A stretch of DNA of 64,000 nucleotides from Geodermatophilus arenarius. Lineage in GTDB: Bacteria > Actinomycetota > Actinomycetes > Mycobacteriales > Geodermatophilaceae. The position numbers and the translations under genes are program-made. Below, one piece after another: positions 27,827 to 36,770 of this stretch; positions within the stretch are counted from its first letter, which is position 1; every line of letters begins with the position of its first letter. The stretch is taken from the NCBI RefSeq assembly GCF_042654585.1, contig NZ_JBHSGR010000004.1, forward strand, positions 146,333 to 210,332. The letters run 5' to 3'. The notes under the pieces were generated by a model. The model made no database searches. It worked only from the letters and a program-made list of their open reading frames with translations, and had not been told where the DNA came from.

Positions 27827-27874
27827 GTGCGCGGCAGCCTCCTGCTTACCCGCCGCGGCGAGGCCTCCTCCTAG
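27827..27874 (+). CDS. leuA leader peptide
   Basis: A 15-codon reading frame, VRGSLLLTRRGEASS then TAG, lies 108 bases ahead of leuA. Codons 5-7 are CTC CTG CTT, three leucines in a row, the sensor expected for leucine-dependent attenuation by ribosome stalling. The peptide follows a leaderless -10. An in-frame GTG at 27818 would add three residues but overlaps the -10. It is too short and too well placed to be an enzyme; its role is to be translated. Confidence 0.75.
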   Translation: MRGSLLLTRRGEASS

Positions 27875-27982
27875 GTCGGCTCCCTCGCCGCGGAGACCCT
27901 GCCGTGGTCGATGACGTCCCGGTGCCCGCTGACCGCCCCCCAGGAGCGACAGTCCAGCCCGCGCCAGAGGAGTCATCCCACC
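27827..27982 (+). promoter_or_regulatory. Leucine-responsive leader (LEU-type attenuator) of leuA
   Basis: The transcript leader holds the Leu-rich peptide and a perfect 11-bp stem between CCGCGGCGAGG (27853-27863, the Arg-Arg-Gly-Glu codons) and CCTCGCCGCGG (27883-27893), with the stop codon in the loop. A ribosome stalled on the Leu codons would sit against the left arm. The remaining 89 bases before leuA carry GGTC/GACC complements and a ribosome binding site AGGAG at 27968-27972. No T-tract terminator is seen, so control may act on translation or through a factor. Leucine leaders before leuA are known in actinobacteria. Confidence 0.65.
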
Positions 27983-29719
27983 GTGACCAGCCCGCAGCAC
28001 CCGCACGCCCGCAACCCCCAGCGCCCCTCGGGGATGCCGATCTCCCGCTACACCCCGTTCCAGCCGGTCGACCTGCCCGACCGCACCTGGCCGGAGAAGG
28101 TCACCGCGGTGGCCCCGCGCTGGTGCGCCGTCGACCTGCGCGACGGCAACCAGGCCCTGATCGACCCCATGAGCCCCGACCGCAAGCGCCGGATGTTCGA
28201 GCTGCTGGTGCGGATGGGCTACAAGGAGATCGAGGTCGGCTTCCCGGCGGCCAGCCAGACCGACTACGACTTCGTCCGCCAGCTCGTCGAGGACGACCTG
28301 GTACCCGACGACGTCACGATCCAGGTCCTCACCCAGGCCCGTGACGAGCTGATCGAGCGCACCTTCGAGTCGCTGCGCGGCGCGAAGCAGGCGATCGTGC
28401 ACCTGTACAACTCGACGAGCACGCTGCAGCGCCGCGTCGTCTTCGGCAGCGACCGCGCCGGCATCGTCGACATCGCCGTCCACGGCGCCCAGCTGGTCCG
28501 CAAGCTGGCCGAGCAGGCCGGCGACACCGAGATCCGGTTCCAGTACAGCCCCGAGTCCTTCACCGGGACCGAGCTGGACTTCGCCCTGGAGATCTGCAAC
28601 GCGGTCACCGACGTCTGGGAGCCGACCCCCGACCGGCCGACCATCCTCAACCTGCCGGCGACCGTCGAGATGGCCGAGCCGACCGTCTACGCCGACCAGG
28701 TCGAGTGGATGCACCGCAACCTGGGCCGCCGCGACGCCGTCGTCCTGAGCCTGCACCCGCACAACGACCGCGGCACCGCCGTCGCCGCCGCCGAGCTGGG
28801 CTACCGCGCCGGCGCCGACCGCATCGAGGGCTGCCTGTTCGGCAACGGCGAGCGCACCGGCAACGTCGACCTGGTCACCCTGGGCCTGAACCTGTTCAGC
28901 CAGGGCATCGACCCGCAGATCGACTTCTCCGACATCGACGAGATCCGCCGCACCGTCGAGTACTGCAACCAGCTCGGCGTGCACGAGCGGCACCCCTACG
29001 GCGGCGACCTGGTCTACACCGCCTTCTCCGGCTCCCACCAGGACGCCATCAACAAGGGCTTCAAGGCCCTGGAGGCCGACGCGGCCGCCGCCGGCAAGCC
29101 GGTCGGGCAGATGCCGTGGGCGGTGCCGTACCTGCCGATCGACCCCAAGGACGTCGGCCGCAGCTACGAGGCGGTCATCCGGGTCAACAGCCAGTCCGGC
29201 AAGGGCGGCGTGGCCTACGTCATGAAGACCGAGAACCACCTGGACCTGCCCCGGCGGCTGCAGATCGAGTTCAGCGGGGTCGTCCAGCGGCACACCGACG
29301 ACGAGGGCGGGGAGGTCACCGCCCAGCAGATGTGGGCCGCGTTCAGCAACGAGTACCTGCCCGACCCCGACGCCCCGTGGGGCCGGTTCGCCCTCACCGG
29401 CCACCGGCACACCGCCCACGGCGACCAGCTCGACGAGATGGTCGTCGAGCTGACCGCCGACGGCGTCCCGGTCACCGTGCAGGGCCGCGGCAACGGCCCG
29501 ATCGCCGCGTTCGTCGACGCGCTGACGACCCTCGACGTCGACGTCCGGGTCCTGGACTACGCCGAGCACGCGCTGTCCGCCGGTGGCGACGCCCGCGCCG
29601 CCGCCTACGTCGAGTGCGCGGTCGGCGAGCGCGTGCTGTGGGGCGTGGGCATCGACCCGAACATCGTCAGCGCCTCGCTGCGCGCCGTCGTCTCGGCGGT
29701 CAACCGGGCCCTGCGCTGA
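27983..29719 (+). CDS. leuA: 2-isopropylmalate synthase
   Basis: It condenses acetyl-CoA with 2-ketoisovalerate, the committed step of leucine synthesis. The 578-residue protein has RWCAVDLRDGNQALIDPM (metal-binding Asp and catalytic region), SLHPHNDRGTAVAAAELGY (HxH metal ligands), GCLFGNGERTGNVDLVTLG, and a C-terminal LeuA dimer/regulatory domain (about 440-578) that binds leucine. The size and the RYTPF-type N-terminus fit the long actinobacterial group. GTG 27983 follows AGGAG by ten bases; an in-frame ATG at 27911 would lie within the leader structure. Neighbouring ask-asd and leuA also lie together in mycobacteria. Confidence 0.97.
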   Translation: MTSPQHPHARNPQRPSGMPISRYTPFQPVDLPDRTWPEKVTAVAPRWCAVDLRDGNQALIDPMSPDRKRRMFELLVRMGYKEIEVGFPAASQTDYDFVRQLVEDDLVPDDVTIQVLTQARDELIERTFESLRGAKQAIVHLYNSTSTLQRRVVFGSDRAGIVDIAVHGAQLVRKLAEQAGDTEIRFQYSPESFTGTELDFALEICNAVTDVWEPTPDRPTILNLPATVEMAEPTVYADQVEWMHRNLGRRDAVVLSLHPHNDRGTAVAAAELGYRAGADRIEGCLFGNGERTGNVDLVTLGLNLFSQGIDPQIDFSDIDEIRRTVEYCNQLGVHERHPYGGDLVYTAFSGSHQDAINKGFKALEADAAAAGKPVGQMPWAVPYLPIDPKDVGRSYEAVIRVNSQSGKGGVAYVMKTENHLDLPRRLQIEFSGVVQRHTDDEGGEVTAQQMWAAFSNEYLPDPDAPWGRFALTGHRHTAHGDQLDEMVVELTADGVPVTVQGRGNGPIAAFVDALTTLDVDVRVLDYAEHALSAGGDARAAAYVECAVGERVLWGVGIDPNIVSASLRAVVSAVNRALR

Positions 29720-29726
29720 GGACGGG

Positions 29727-29765
29727 CCCGGGGCTCCGCGGCGTCAGTCGCCGCGGAGCCCCGGG
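29727..29765. terminator. Bidirectional terminator between leuA and mnhG
   Basis: Perfect 17-bp arms (29727-29743 and 29749-29765) with a TCAGT loop. The loop contains the complement of the mnhG stop codon. Confidence 0.85.
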
Positions 29766-30109
29766 TCCGCGCCCCCGCCGGCGTGCTCGGCCACCTCGTC
29801 GACCACCAGCAGGTCCCGGCGCACGTGCCGGCGGCGGTAGGCGATCCGGCTGACCATGTGCGCCGACAGCGGCGCGGTCAGCACCTGCAGCAGCGCCACC
29901 AGCAGCAGCACCCACATCGCCGGCGTCCCGGCCAGCCGGATCGCCGCGCCGACCAGCACCAGCAGCAGCCCGGTGACCTGCGGCTTCGTGGCCGCGTGCA
30001 GGCGGGTCAGCACGTCGGGGAAGTGCAGCAGCCCGAGCCCCGCGGTGAACGCGAGGAACGACCCGAGCAGCAGGCAGACGGTCGCGACGACGTCGAGGAC
30101 CGCGCTCAC
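29744..30109 (-). CDS. mnhG: Na+/H+ antiporter subunit G
   Basis: The 121-residue protein has three hydrophobic helices; FTAGLGLLHFPDVLTRLHAA is the hallmark of MnhG/MrpG (first loop), and TGLLLVLVGAAIRL and WVLLLVALLQVLTAPLSAHM follow. It is the last subunit of the Mrp/Mnh multi-subunit cation/proton antiporter. GTG 30109 overlaps the mnhF stop (GTGA). The C-terminal 40 residues are a charged cytosolic tail. Confidence 0.93.
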   Translation of the reverse strand: MSAVLDVVATVCLLLGSFLAFTAGLGLLHFPDVLTRLHAATKPQVTGLLLVLVGAAIRLAGTPAMWVLLLVALLQVLTAPLSAHMVSRIAYRRRHVRRDLLVVDEVAEHAGGGADPGLRGD

Positions 30110-30408
30110 GGCCGCTCCTCCCCCGCGGGGTCGTCGCCGGAGGGCCGGTCGAGCACCATGCCGCCGACGTAGCGGACCACCGCGATCGCGCCGATGTAGC
30201 CCAGCAGCGACACGACGACGAGCACCGGCACCGCGGACGCGTCGCGGGACAGCGCCACGTGCACGCCGAGCCCGCCGGCCGTGATCACCAGCATCGCGTC
30301 GCCGGCCACGACCCGGTCCAGCAGCGACGGCCCGCGGGCGAGCCGCACCAGCGCGAGCAGCGCCCCCGCCCCGACGAGGCCGAACGCCACGACGGCCACC
30401 CAGCTCAC
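30106..30408 (-). CDS. mnhF: Na+/H+ antiporter subunit F
   Basis: The 100-residue protein with three helices shows ARGPSLLDRVVAGDAMLVIT, the conserved loop of MnhF/MrpF, where the Asp in DRVVAGD is typical of the family. VVVSLLGYIGAIAVVRYVGG forms the last helix. It is translated by overlap with both neighbours (GTGA on either side). Confidence 0.93.
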   Translation of the reverse strand: MSWVAVVAFGLVGAGALLALVRLARGPSLLDRVVAGDAMLVITAGGLGVHVALSRDASAVPVLVVVSLLGYIGAIAVVRYVGGMVLDRPSGDDPAGEERP

Positions 30409-30959
30409 CGCGCCACCTCCGTGGGCTCCCGGTCCAGCGCGGCACGCTCGCGGGACCGGCCGAAGGCCCGCACCACCCGGTCCTCCACGGCCAGCACCCC
30501 GGCGCGCTGGCGCTCGAGGTCGTCGCGGTCGCGGACCTCGAGCAGGTGGACGGCCAGCACCCGGTGCTCGCGGTCCAGGTCGAGCACCACCGACCCGGGG
30601 ACCAGGCTGAGCGCCTCGCTGATGACCGCGAGCAGCAGGTCGGAGTCGGTGCGCAGCTGCACCCGGATGACGGCGCTGCGCAGCGGCGGGCCCGGCCGCA
30701 GCGCGCGCCAGGCCACCTGCGCGCTGGAGACGGCGAGGTCGACGGCGAACACGGCGAGGAACCGCAGCAGCGCGAGCGGCCGGATGCGGATGTTCTCCAC
30801 CACCGCCGGGAGCGGCACCACGCGGGTGACGAGGACGGCGACCAGCACGCCGCCCAGCACGTTCGCCCACGACCAGGTGCCCCACAGCAGCACCCAGACC
30901 AGCACCAGCCAGACCAGCGCGGGCAGCTGGCGCAGCAGGTGGCGGGCGCGGTCGGTCAC
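30405..30959 (-). CDS. mnhE: Na+/H+ antiporter subunit E
   Basis: The 184-residue protein has two or three N-terminal helices (LVWLVLVWVLLWGTWSWANV) and a cytosolic C-terminal domain with AVIRVQLRTDSDLLLAVISE and SLVPGSVVLDLDREHRVLAV, the conserved SLTPGT-like segment of MnhE. GTG 30959 overlaps the mnhD stop. It is needed for assembly of the Mrp complex in characterized systems. Confidence 0.92.
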   Translation of the reverse strand: MTDRARHLLRQLPALVWLVLVWVLLWGTWSWANVLGGVLVAVLVTRVVPLPAVVENIRIRPLALLRFLAVFAVDLAVSSAQVAWRALRPGPPLRSAVIRVQLRTDSDLLLAVISEALSLVPGSVVLDLDREHRVLAVHLLEVRDRDDLERQRAGVLAVEDRVVRAFGRSRERAALDREPTEVAR

Positions 30960-32614
30960 CGCTCCCCCTCCACGGCGGTGCGGTAGGGGCCGCGGTCGAG
31001 CAGGTCGGTGGCGGCGCGGCCGGCCAGGCCGTAGAGCGGGCCGGCCAGCGCGGTGAGGGCGACGGTCAGCGCCACCAGCGCCGCCGTCGCGCCGACCAGC
31101 ACGCGCGGCAGCCGCTCCGCGGGCTCGCCCGGGTGCTCGTCGGGCTCCTCGGGCCCCTCGGACGCCGTCGCCACGGCCACCTGCCGCTGCCACGCCGCCG
31201 ACAGCCGGGCGGCGCCGTTCCCCGACGGGCGGGCCCCGCCCCGCGGCCCCGCGTCGGCCGCCGCCGCGGTGGCGGCGTCGGCGCCGGGCTCCTGCGCGCG
31301 CGGCCGCCAGAACGCGCGGGTCCACACCCGGGCCACCGCCAGGAGGGTGAGCAGGCTGGTCACCAGCCCGGCGCCGACCAGCACCAGCGCCAGCGGGCGG
31401 CCGTCGGCGACCCCGGCCTGCAGCAGCCCCAGCTTGCCGAGGAACCCGGACAGCGGCGGGATGCCGGCGAGGTTCAGCGCGGGCAGCAGGTACAGCACCG
31501 CGAGCAGCGGGGAGGCGGCGGCCAGCCCGCCGAGCCGGCGGATCGACGTCGACCCGCCGGTGCGCTCGACCAGACCGGCGACGAGGAACAGCGTGGTCTG
31601 GACGACGATGTGGTGGACGACGTAGAACACCGCGGCGGTCAGCCCCGCGACGCTGCCCAGCGCGATGCCGAACACCAGGTAGCCGATGTGGCTGACCAGC
31701 GTGAAGGACAGGATCCGCCGCAGGTCGGTCTGCGCGACCGCGCCGAGGATGCCGACCACGAGCGTCGCCAGCGCCGCCGCCATCAGCAGGGTGTCCAGCG
31801 CGCCGTCGGGGAACAGCAGCGTCTGCGTGCGGACGATCGCGTAGACGCCGACCTTGGTGAGCAGCCCGGCGAACACCGCGGTCACCGGCGCCGGCGCCGT
31901 CGGGTAGCTGTCGGGCAGCCAGGCCGACAGCGGGAAGACGGCGGCCTTGATGCCGAAGGCGATGAGCAGCAGCGCGTGCAGCAGCGTGCGGGTGCCCTCG
32001 GGGACCTCGGCCAGCCGCACCGACAGGTCGGCCATGTCCACGGTGCCGGTGGCCGCGTACACCAGGCCGATCGCGGCGAGGAACAGCAGCGACCCGACCA
32101 GGCTGACCACGACGTAGGTGATCCCGCCGCGCACCCGCGGCGCGGACCCGCCGAGGGTGATGAGCACGTAGCTGGCGGTCAGCAGCACCTCGAAGCCGAC
32201 GTAGAGGTTGAACAGGTCGCCGGAGAGGAACGCGAACCCGACGCCGGCCATGAGCACGAGGAACGTCGGGTGGAAGATCGACACCGGCGCCTGCTCGCTG
32301 CCGTCGGCGGCGCCCTGGCCGACGGCGAACAGCAGCACCCCCAGGCCCACGGTGTGCGCCACCACCAGCATCAGCGCCGACAGCCGGTCGACCACCAGCG
32401 AGATCGCCTGCGGCACCGGCCAGTCGCCGACCGCCACCGCGACCGCGCCCGACCGGTCGGCGAGGACCAGCAGGGTCACCGACACGCCCAGGACCGCGGC
32501 GAGCACCGCGACGCTGAGTACCCGCTGGGTCCGCGTGTGGCGGCTGAGCAGCAGCGAGACGGCAGCACCCAGCAGCGGCAGGACCACCGGCAGCGGGGCG
32601 AGGACGCGGATCAC
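30956..32614 (-). CDS. mnhD: Na+/H+ antiporter subunit D (NuoN-like)
   Basis: The 552-residue membrane protein has about 14 helices homologous to proton-pumping complex I subunits. Key residues include Glu in LFNLYVGFEVLLTASYVLIT, Lys in LLIAFGIKAAVFPLSAWLPD, and Lys in FAGLLTKVGVYAIVR, the ion-path residues of the family. A hydrophilic Ala/Gly/Pro-rich insertion of about 60 residues (about 440-500) before the last helix is unusual. GTG 32614 overlaps the mnhC stop. Confidence 0.94.
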   Translation of the reverse strand: MIRVLAPLPVVLPLLGAAVSLLLSRHTRTQRVLSVAVLAAVLGVSVTLLVLADRSGAVAVAVGDWPVPQAISLVVDRLSALMLVVAHTVGLGVLLFAVGQGAADGSEQAPVSIFHPTFLVLMAGVGFAFLSGDLFNLYVGFEVLLTASYVLITLGGSAPRVRGGITYVVVSLVGSLLFLAAIGLVYAATGTVDMADLSVRLAEVPEGTRTLLHALLLIAFGIKAAVFPLSAWLPDSYPTAPAPVTAVFAGLLTKVGVYAIVRTQTLLFPDGALDTLLMAAALATLVVGILGAVAQTDLRRILSFTLVSHIGYLVFGIALGSVAGLTAAVFYVVHHIVVQTTLFLVAGLVERTGGSTSIRRLGGLAAASPLLAVLYLLPALNLAGIPPLSGFLGKLGLLQAGVADGRPLALVLVGAGLVTSLLTLLAVARVWTRAFWRPRAQEPGADAATAAAADAGPRGGARPSGNGAARLSAAWQRQVAVATASEGPEEPDEHPGEPAERLPRVLVGATAALVALTVALTALAGPLYGLAGRAATDLLDRGPYRTAVEGER

Positions 32615-33129
32615 CGCGACCGCCGTCGCGCCGGGGGCAGGTCGACGTCGTCCGCGGGGGTGCCCGGCGGCGGCTGACCGCGGCGCCGGGGCGGCTCGGC
32701 GTGGAACGGGCGCCGGTCCTCGGCGGCCAGCCGGTCCGGGTCGATCTCGTCGGGGTCCTCGCGGCCGGAGCGCCGGCCCTCCCGGGTGGCCAGCCGGCGG
32801 TCCTCCTCGTCGGCCTCCACCGCCTCCTGGCGGGCCAGCCGCCACGAGCGGTGGATCACCGCCAGGAGGAACGCCGAGACGCCGAAGGTGATGACGATCG
32901 AGGTGAGCACGAACGCCTGCGGCAGCGGGTCGGCGGTGGCGTCGTCACCGCGGCCGAGCAGCGGCGCGCTCCCGGCCGGGCCGGCGGCGGAGATGAGCAG
33001 CAGGTTGGTGGCGTTGCCCAGCAGCAGGAAGCCGAGCAGCACCCGGGTGAGGCTGCGGTCGAGCAGCAGGAAGACGCCGGCGGCGTACAGGCCGCCGATG
33101 ACCACGGGCAGGACGACGGTCGGCGTCAC
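32611..33129 (-). CDS. mnhC: Na+/H+ antiporter subunit C (NuoK-like)
   Basis: The 172-residue protein has three helices as in MnhC/NuoK: LPVVIGGLYAAGVFLLLDRS, LLGFLLLGNATNLLLISAAG, and AFVLTSIVITFGVSAFLLAV, with the family's PLPQAFVLTSIVI sequence. A long charged C-terminal tail (about 115-172, many Arg, Asp, Pro) exceeds the usual MnhC length. GTG 33129 overlaps the mnhA/B stop. Confidence 0.94.
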   Translation of the reverse strand: MTPTVVLPVVIGGLYAAGVFLLLDRSLTRVLLGFLLLGNATNLLLISAAGPAGSAPLLGRGDDATADPLPQAFVLTSIVITFGVSAFLLAVIHRSWRLARQEAVEADEEDRRLATREGRRSGREDPDEIDPDRLAAEDRRPFHAEPPRRRGQPPPGTPADDVDLPPARRRSR

Positions 33130-35993
33130 CGGGCCACCACCTCCCCCGGCGTGGTCTCGACCGGGTCGTCCTCGTCCTCCTGGCGGTCGAGCTCGGCGCC
33201 GAGGCTGCGCAGCACGTCGAGCACCAGGCCGACGACCACCAGGTAGACGCCGACGTCGAAGAACAGCGGCGAGACCAGCTTGACGTCGCCGAGGACGGGC
33301 AGCGTCCACTCCCAGTAGGTGGACTCGAGCTCCTGCCCGCCCAGCACGAGCGCGGCGACGCCGGTGCCGCCGGCCAGCAGCAGGCCCGCACCGAGCAGCC
33401 GGCCGGGGTCGAGCGGGGCGGCCTCGCCGAGCTCGTAGCGGCCGCCGGCCAGGTAGCGCAGCACCAGCGCGAGCCCGGCGACCAGGCCGCCGGCGAACCC
33501 GCCGCCGGGCTGGTTGTGCCCGGCGAACAGCAGGTACAGCGAGAAGACCAGGACGGTGTGGAACAGCATCCGCACGACGACCTCGAGCACCACCGACCGG
33601 CGCCGCGGGTCGAGCGTGCCGCCGGCGGCCAGCCACTCCCCGACCGGCGCCCGCCGGGACCGCCCGGCGACCTGGTCCACCCGCTCGGCCCGCTCGATCG
33701 CCCCGGTGCGCCGCCGCAGGAAGACCAGGCTGGCCACGCCGGTGGCGGCGACGATGAGCACCGAGATCTCCCCGAAGGTGTCCCAGGCGCGGATGTCGAC
33801 CAGGGTCACGTTGACGACGTTGTGCCCCTGCGCCTCCTCGGCGAGCCGGGCGTACTCGTCGGACACCGGGGCGGCGTCGCGGGCGGCCAGCGCCACGGCG
33901 GACACCGCGCCCATGAGCAGGCCGACGCCGACGGCGAGCAGGCCGCGGCCGGCGCGCTCGCGGCGGCGGTGCCGCTCGGACACGTCCTTGGGCAGCTTCC
34001 GCAGCACCAGGACGAACGCCACGATCGTCACCGTCTCGACGAGGAACTGGGTGAGCGCGAGGTCCGGCGCCCCGGCGATCACGAAGAACACCGCCAGCCC
34101 GTAGCCGGTGACGCCGACGACCAGCGCCGCCGACAGCCGCTGCCGCACCCGCACCGCCATCGCGGCGGCCAGCAGCACGACGACGCCGACCAGCACCTGG
34201 ACCGGGCTGTCCCAGGCCCGCCACTGCGCCGGGCGCTCGGCGACGGTGGCGAGCAGCGCGCCGGGCAGCAGGACGACCGCGGTGAGGATGGTGCCGAGGT
34301 AGGCGGGCAGCGACCCACGCTGCGTCGTCCCGGTGACCAGGACGGCGAGCCGGTCGACGCCCTGCAGCACGTTCCAGTAGCCCTCGTCGGCCGACGCCCG
34401 GACCGTGAGCCGCCGCTGCACCCGGGCCACCGCCGCCCGCCCGGCGAACAGCGCCGCCCCGCCGAGCAGGGTGAGCGCCGACAGCGCCAGGGCCGGCTGG
34501 AGCCCGTGCCACAGCGCGAGCTCCTCGGTCTCCGGCGCGTAGCCGGGCAGCCCGTCGGCGTAGCGGCCGACGACCGGCTCGAGGCCCTTCGCGAGCACGC
34601 CGCCCGCGAGGCCGAGGAGGGTGAGGACGACCGGGGCGGCGAGGAACAGCGGCCCGGGCGGGTGCGCCACCTCCGTGGCCGGCCGGCCGGCGTGGGCCGC
34701 GAACGCTCCCCACACGAAGCGGAGCGTGTATCCGGCGGTGAGCACCGACCCGAGCACCAGCCCGGCGAGGACCAGCAGCGCGGCGGTGCGGTCGGGCAGG
34801 CCGCCGTCGAGGAGCGCGGTGAACGCCGCCTCCTTGCCCACGAAGCCGAGCAGCGGCGGCAGCCCGGCCATCGACGCCGCGGCCAGGCCGGCGACCGCGG
34901 CGACCACCGGCATCCGGCGGCCGAGGCCGGACAGCTCGCGCAGGTCGCGGGTGCCGGTGGCGTGGTCGACGACGCCGACGGTGAGGAACAGCGTGGACTT
35001 GAACAGCCCGTGGGCGAGCACCATGGCCAGCCCGGCGCGCGCGAGCTCGGCGCTGCCGGCGCCGACCAGCGTGGTGAGGAACCCGAGCTGGCTGACCGTG
35101 CCGAAGGCGAGCAGCAGCTTGAGGTCGGTCTGGCGCAGCGCCCGGTAGCCGCCGACCAGCATCGTGGCCACGCCCAGCCCGAGTACCAGCGGCCGCCAGC
35201 CGGGCAGGTCCGCGGCGCCGGGCGCCAGCCGCGCGACCAGGTAGACGCCGGCCTTCACCATGGCCGCCGCGTGCAGGTAGGCGCTCACCGGCGTCGGCGC
35301 CTCCATGGCCGCCGGCAGCCAGAAGTGGAACGGCACCAGCGCGGACTTGGTCACCGCGCCGGCCAGCACGAGCAGCACCCCGGTGACGACGGCAGGCCCG
35401 CTGCCCGGGTCGGCGACGATCGCCGACAGCCGCGACGTGCCCGCGGCGTGCGCCAGCACGACCAGCCCGGCCAGCATCGCCAGGCCCCCGGCGGTGGTGA
35501 GGACCAGCGCCTGAGCGGCCGCCCGCCGGGCCGCCAGCGACGTCCCCGACCCGCCGATGAGAAGGAAGGAGAAGACCGTCGTCAGCTCCCAGGCGACGTA
35601 GAGCAGGTAGACGTCGTCGGCGAGGACCAGCGCCAGCATCGAGCCGGCGAAGGCGGTCAGGCAGCCGGCCAGCCGGCCGGTGCCCTCGGCGTCCGGCTCG
35701 ACGTAGCGGCTGCAGTAGAGGAGCACCAGCGCGCCGACGCCGGTGACCAGCCCGGCGAACACGAGGGCCAGCGGGTCCAGCCGCAGCGCCACCGACAGGT
35801 CGAGCGCGGGCACCCAGGGCACGGTCTCGCGGACGTCGTCGCCGGACGCGACCGCCGACAGCTGCGCGAGCGTCCAGGCGAACCCGGCCGCGGGCACCAG
35901 CGCGAGGGCGAGGAAGGCGTCCCGTCCCCACCACCGCACCAGCACCGGCGCCGCCAGGGCGGCCACCAGGTGCGCGAGCAGCAGTGCGGTCAC
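33126..35993 (-). CDS. mnhA: Na+/H+ antiporter fused subunits A and B (NuoL-like)
   Basis: The 955-residue protein joins the NuoL-like MnhA (about 1-600; WELTTVFSFLLIGG, LVPFHFWLPAAMEAPTPVSAY, LHAAAMVKAGVYLVARLAPG, GFVGKEAAFTAL) to a region with GAPDLALTQFLVETVTIVAF (MbhE/MnhA C-terminal type) and an MnhB domain at the end (about 810-950; FHTVLVFSLYLLFAGHNQPG, then GGFAGGLVAGLALVLRYLAG). No separate mnhB exists, so B is supplied by the fusion, a layout also known in other actinobacteria. First gene of an A/B-C-D-E-F-G operon linked by GTGA overlaps, roughly 120 bases after a response regulator gene on the same strand. Confidence 0.93.
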   Translation of the reverse strand: MTALLLAHLVAALAAPVLVRWWGRDAFLALALVPAAGFAWTLAQLSAVASGDDVRETVPWVPALDLSVALRLDPLALVFAGLVTGVGALVLLYCSRYVEPDAEGTGRLAGCLTAFAGSMLALVLADDVYLLYVAWELTTVFSFLLIGGSGTSLAARRAAAQALVLTTAGGLAMLAGLVVLAHAAGTSRLSAIVADPGSGPAVVTGVLLVLAGAVTKSALVPFHFWLPAAMEAPTPVSAYLHAAAMVKAGVYLVARLAPGAADLPGWRPLVLGLGVATMLVGGYRALRQTDLKLLLAFGTVSQLGFLTTLVGAGSAELARAGLAMVLAHGLFKSTLFLTVGVVDHATGTRDLRELSGLGRRMPVVAAVAGLAAASMAGLPPLLGFVGKEAAFTALLDGGLPDRTAALLVLAGLVLGSVLTAGYTLRFVWGAFAAHAGRPATEVAHPPGPLFLAAPVVLTLLGLAGGVLAKGLEPVVGRYADGLPGYAPETEELALWHGLQPALALSALTLLGGAALFAGRAAVARVQRRLTVRASADEGYWNVLQGVDRLAVLVTGTTQRGSLPAYLGTILTAVVLLPGALLATVAERPAQWRAWDSPVQVLVGVVVLLAAAMAVRVRQRLSAALVVGVTGYGLAVFFVIAGAPDLALTQFLVETVTIVAFVLVLRKLPKDVSERHRRRERAGRGLLAVGVGLLMGAVSAVALAARDAAPVSDEYARLAEEAQGHNVVNVTLVDIRAWDTFGEISVLIVAATGVASLVFLRRRTGAIERAERVDQVAGRSRRAPVGEWLAAGGTLDPRRRSVVLEVVVRMLFHTVLVFSLYLLFAGHNQPGGGFAGGLVAGLALVLRYLAGGRYELGEAAPLDPGRLLGAGLLLAGGTGVAALVLGGQELESTYWEWTLPVLGDVKLVSPLFFDVGVYLVVVGLVLDVLRSLGAELDRQEDEDDPVETTPGEVVAR

Positions 35994-36051
35994 GGGGCTC
36001 CCGGGTCGGCGGCGGAGGGGAGCACGCGACGACGGCGGTGCGGCGGCGTCG

Positions 36052-36065
36052 CCCCCTCGTGGGGG
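36052..36065 (-). terminator. Small hairpin between the response regulator and mnhA
   Basis: CCCCC and GGGGG arms with a TCGT loop lie in the 117-base gap. It could be a weak terminator of the two-component genes or part of the mnh leader. No TANNNT-type promoter is obvious in this gap. Confidence 0.3.
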
Positions 36066-36110
36066 TACCGCTGCTCCCGCGCCGGGAAACCGGGGGTGCG
36101 GAGAACCGGG

Positions 36111-36770
36111 TCACCTACCCGGCGTCACCAGGCCCGACTCGTAGGCGAATGCAACCGCCTGGACCCGGTCGCGCAGGCCCAGCTTGAGCAGCACCCGGCT
36201 GACGTGCGTCTTCACCGTCGCCTCGCCGAGGTACAGCCGCGCGGCGATCTCGGCGTTGGACAGCCCGGCGGCGACCAGCGCCAGGACGTCGGTCTCCCGC
36301 TCGGTCAGCGCCGCGAGCTCCGCGGCGCGGCCGGGGTCGGGCGCGGGCGCCGCGGCGAAGGACCGGATCACCCGCAGCGTCACGGCCGGGTCGAGCAGCC
36401 CCTGCCCGGCGGCCACGGTGCGCACCGCGGCCACCAGGTCCTCGGGCGGGGCCACCTTGAGCAGGAACCCGCTGACCCCGGCGCGCAGCGCGGCGGCCAC
36501 GTACTCGTCCTCGTCGAACGTGGTGAGGACGACGACGCGCGTGGGCAGGCCGGCCCCGACGATCCGGCGGGCCGCCTCGAGCCCGTCCGTGCCGGGCATC
36601 CGGACGTCGAGCAGCACCACGTCGGGCGCGAGCTCGGTGACCACCCGCACGCCGCCGGCGCCGTCGCCGGCCTCCCCGACCACCTCGATGTCGGGCTCGG
36701 CGGCCAGCACCATCCGCAGGCCGGTGCGGATCATCGACTGGTCGTCGACCAGCACCACCCGGATCGTCAC
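36111..36770 (-). CDS. NarL/LuxR-family response regulator
   Basis: The 219-residue protein has a receiver domain with the acidic pair DD (9-10), phospho-acceptor Asp 55 in VVLLDVRMPGTDG, Thr in VVVLTTFDED and Lys in GFLLKVAPPE, then a C-terminal LuxR HTH (LTERETDVLALVAAGLSNAE and LYLGEATVKTHVSRVLLKLG). Phosphorylation by the adjacent kinase would activate DNA binding. GTG 36770 overlaps the kinase stop. The targets are not known; the mnh operon downstream on the same strand is a candidate. Confidence 0.93.
   Translation of the reverse strand: MTIRVVLVDDQSMIRTGLRMVLAAEPDIEVVGEAGDGAGGVRVVTELAPDVVLLDVRMPGTDGLEAARRIVGAGLPTRVVVLTTFDEDEYVAAALRAGVSGFLLKVAPPEDLVAAVRTVAAGQGLLDPAVTLRVIRSFAAAPAPDPGRAAELAALTERETDVLALVAAGLSNAEIAARLYLGEATVKTHVSRVLLKLGLRDRVQAVAFAYESGLVTPGR

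Noticed and set aside
25214..29569. A 1451-codon open frame antisense to the phospholipase-like gene, HTH gene and leuA
   Set aside because: It runs opposite several clearly recognizable proteins and consists of low-complexity Val/Gly/Arg/Asp sequence that arises from third-position GC bias.
36001..36110. Promoter of the mnh operon
   Set aside because: No TANNNT hexamer with convincing spacing could be placed; the region only shows a small CCCCC/GGGGG hairpin.
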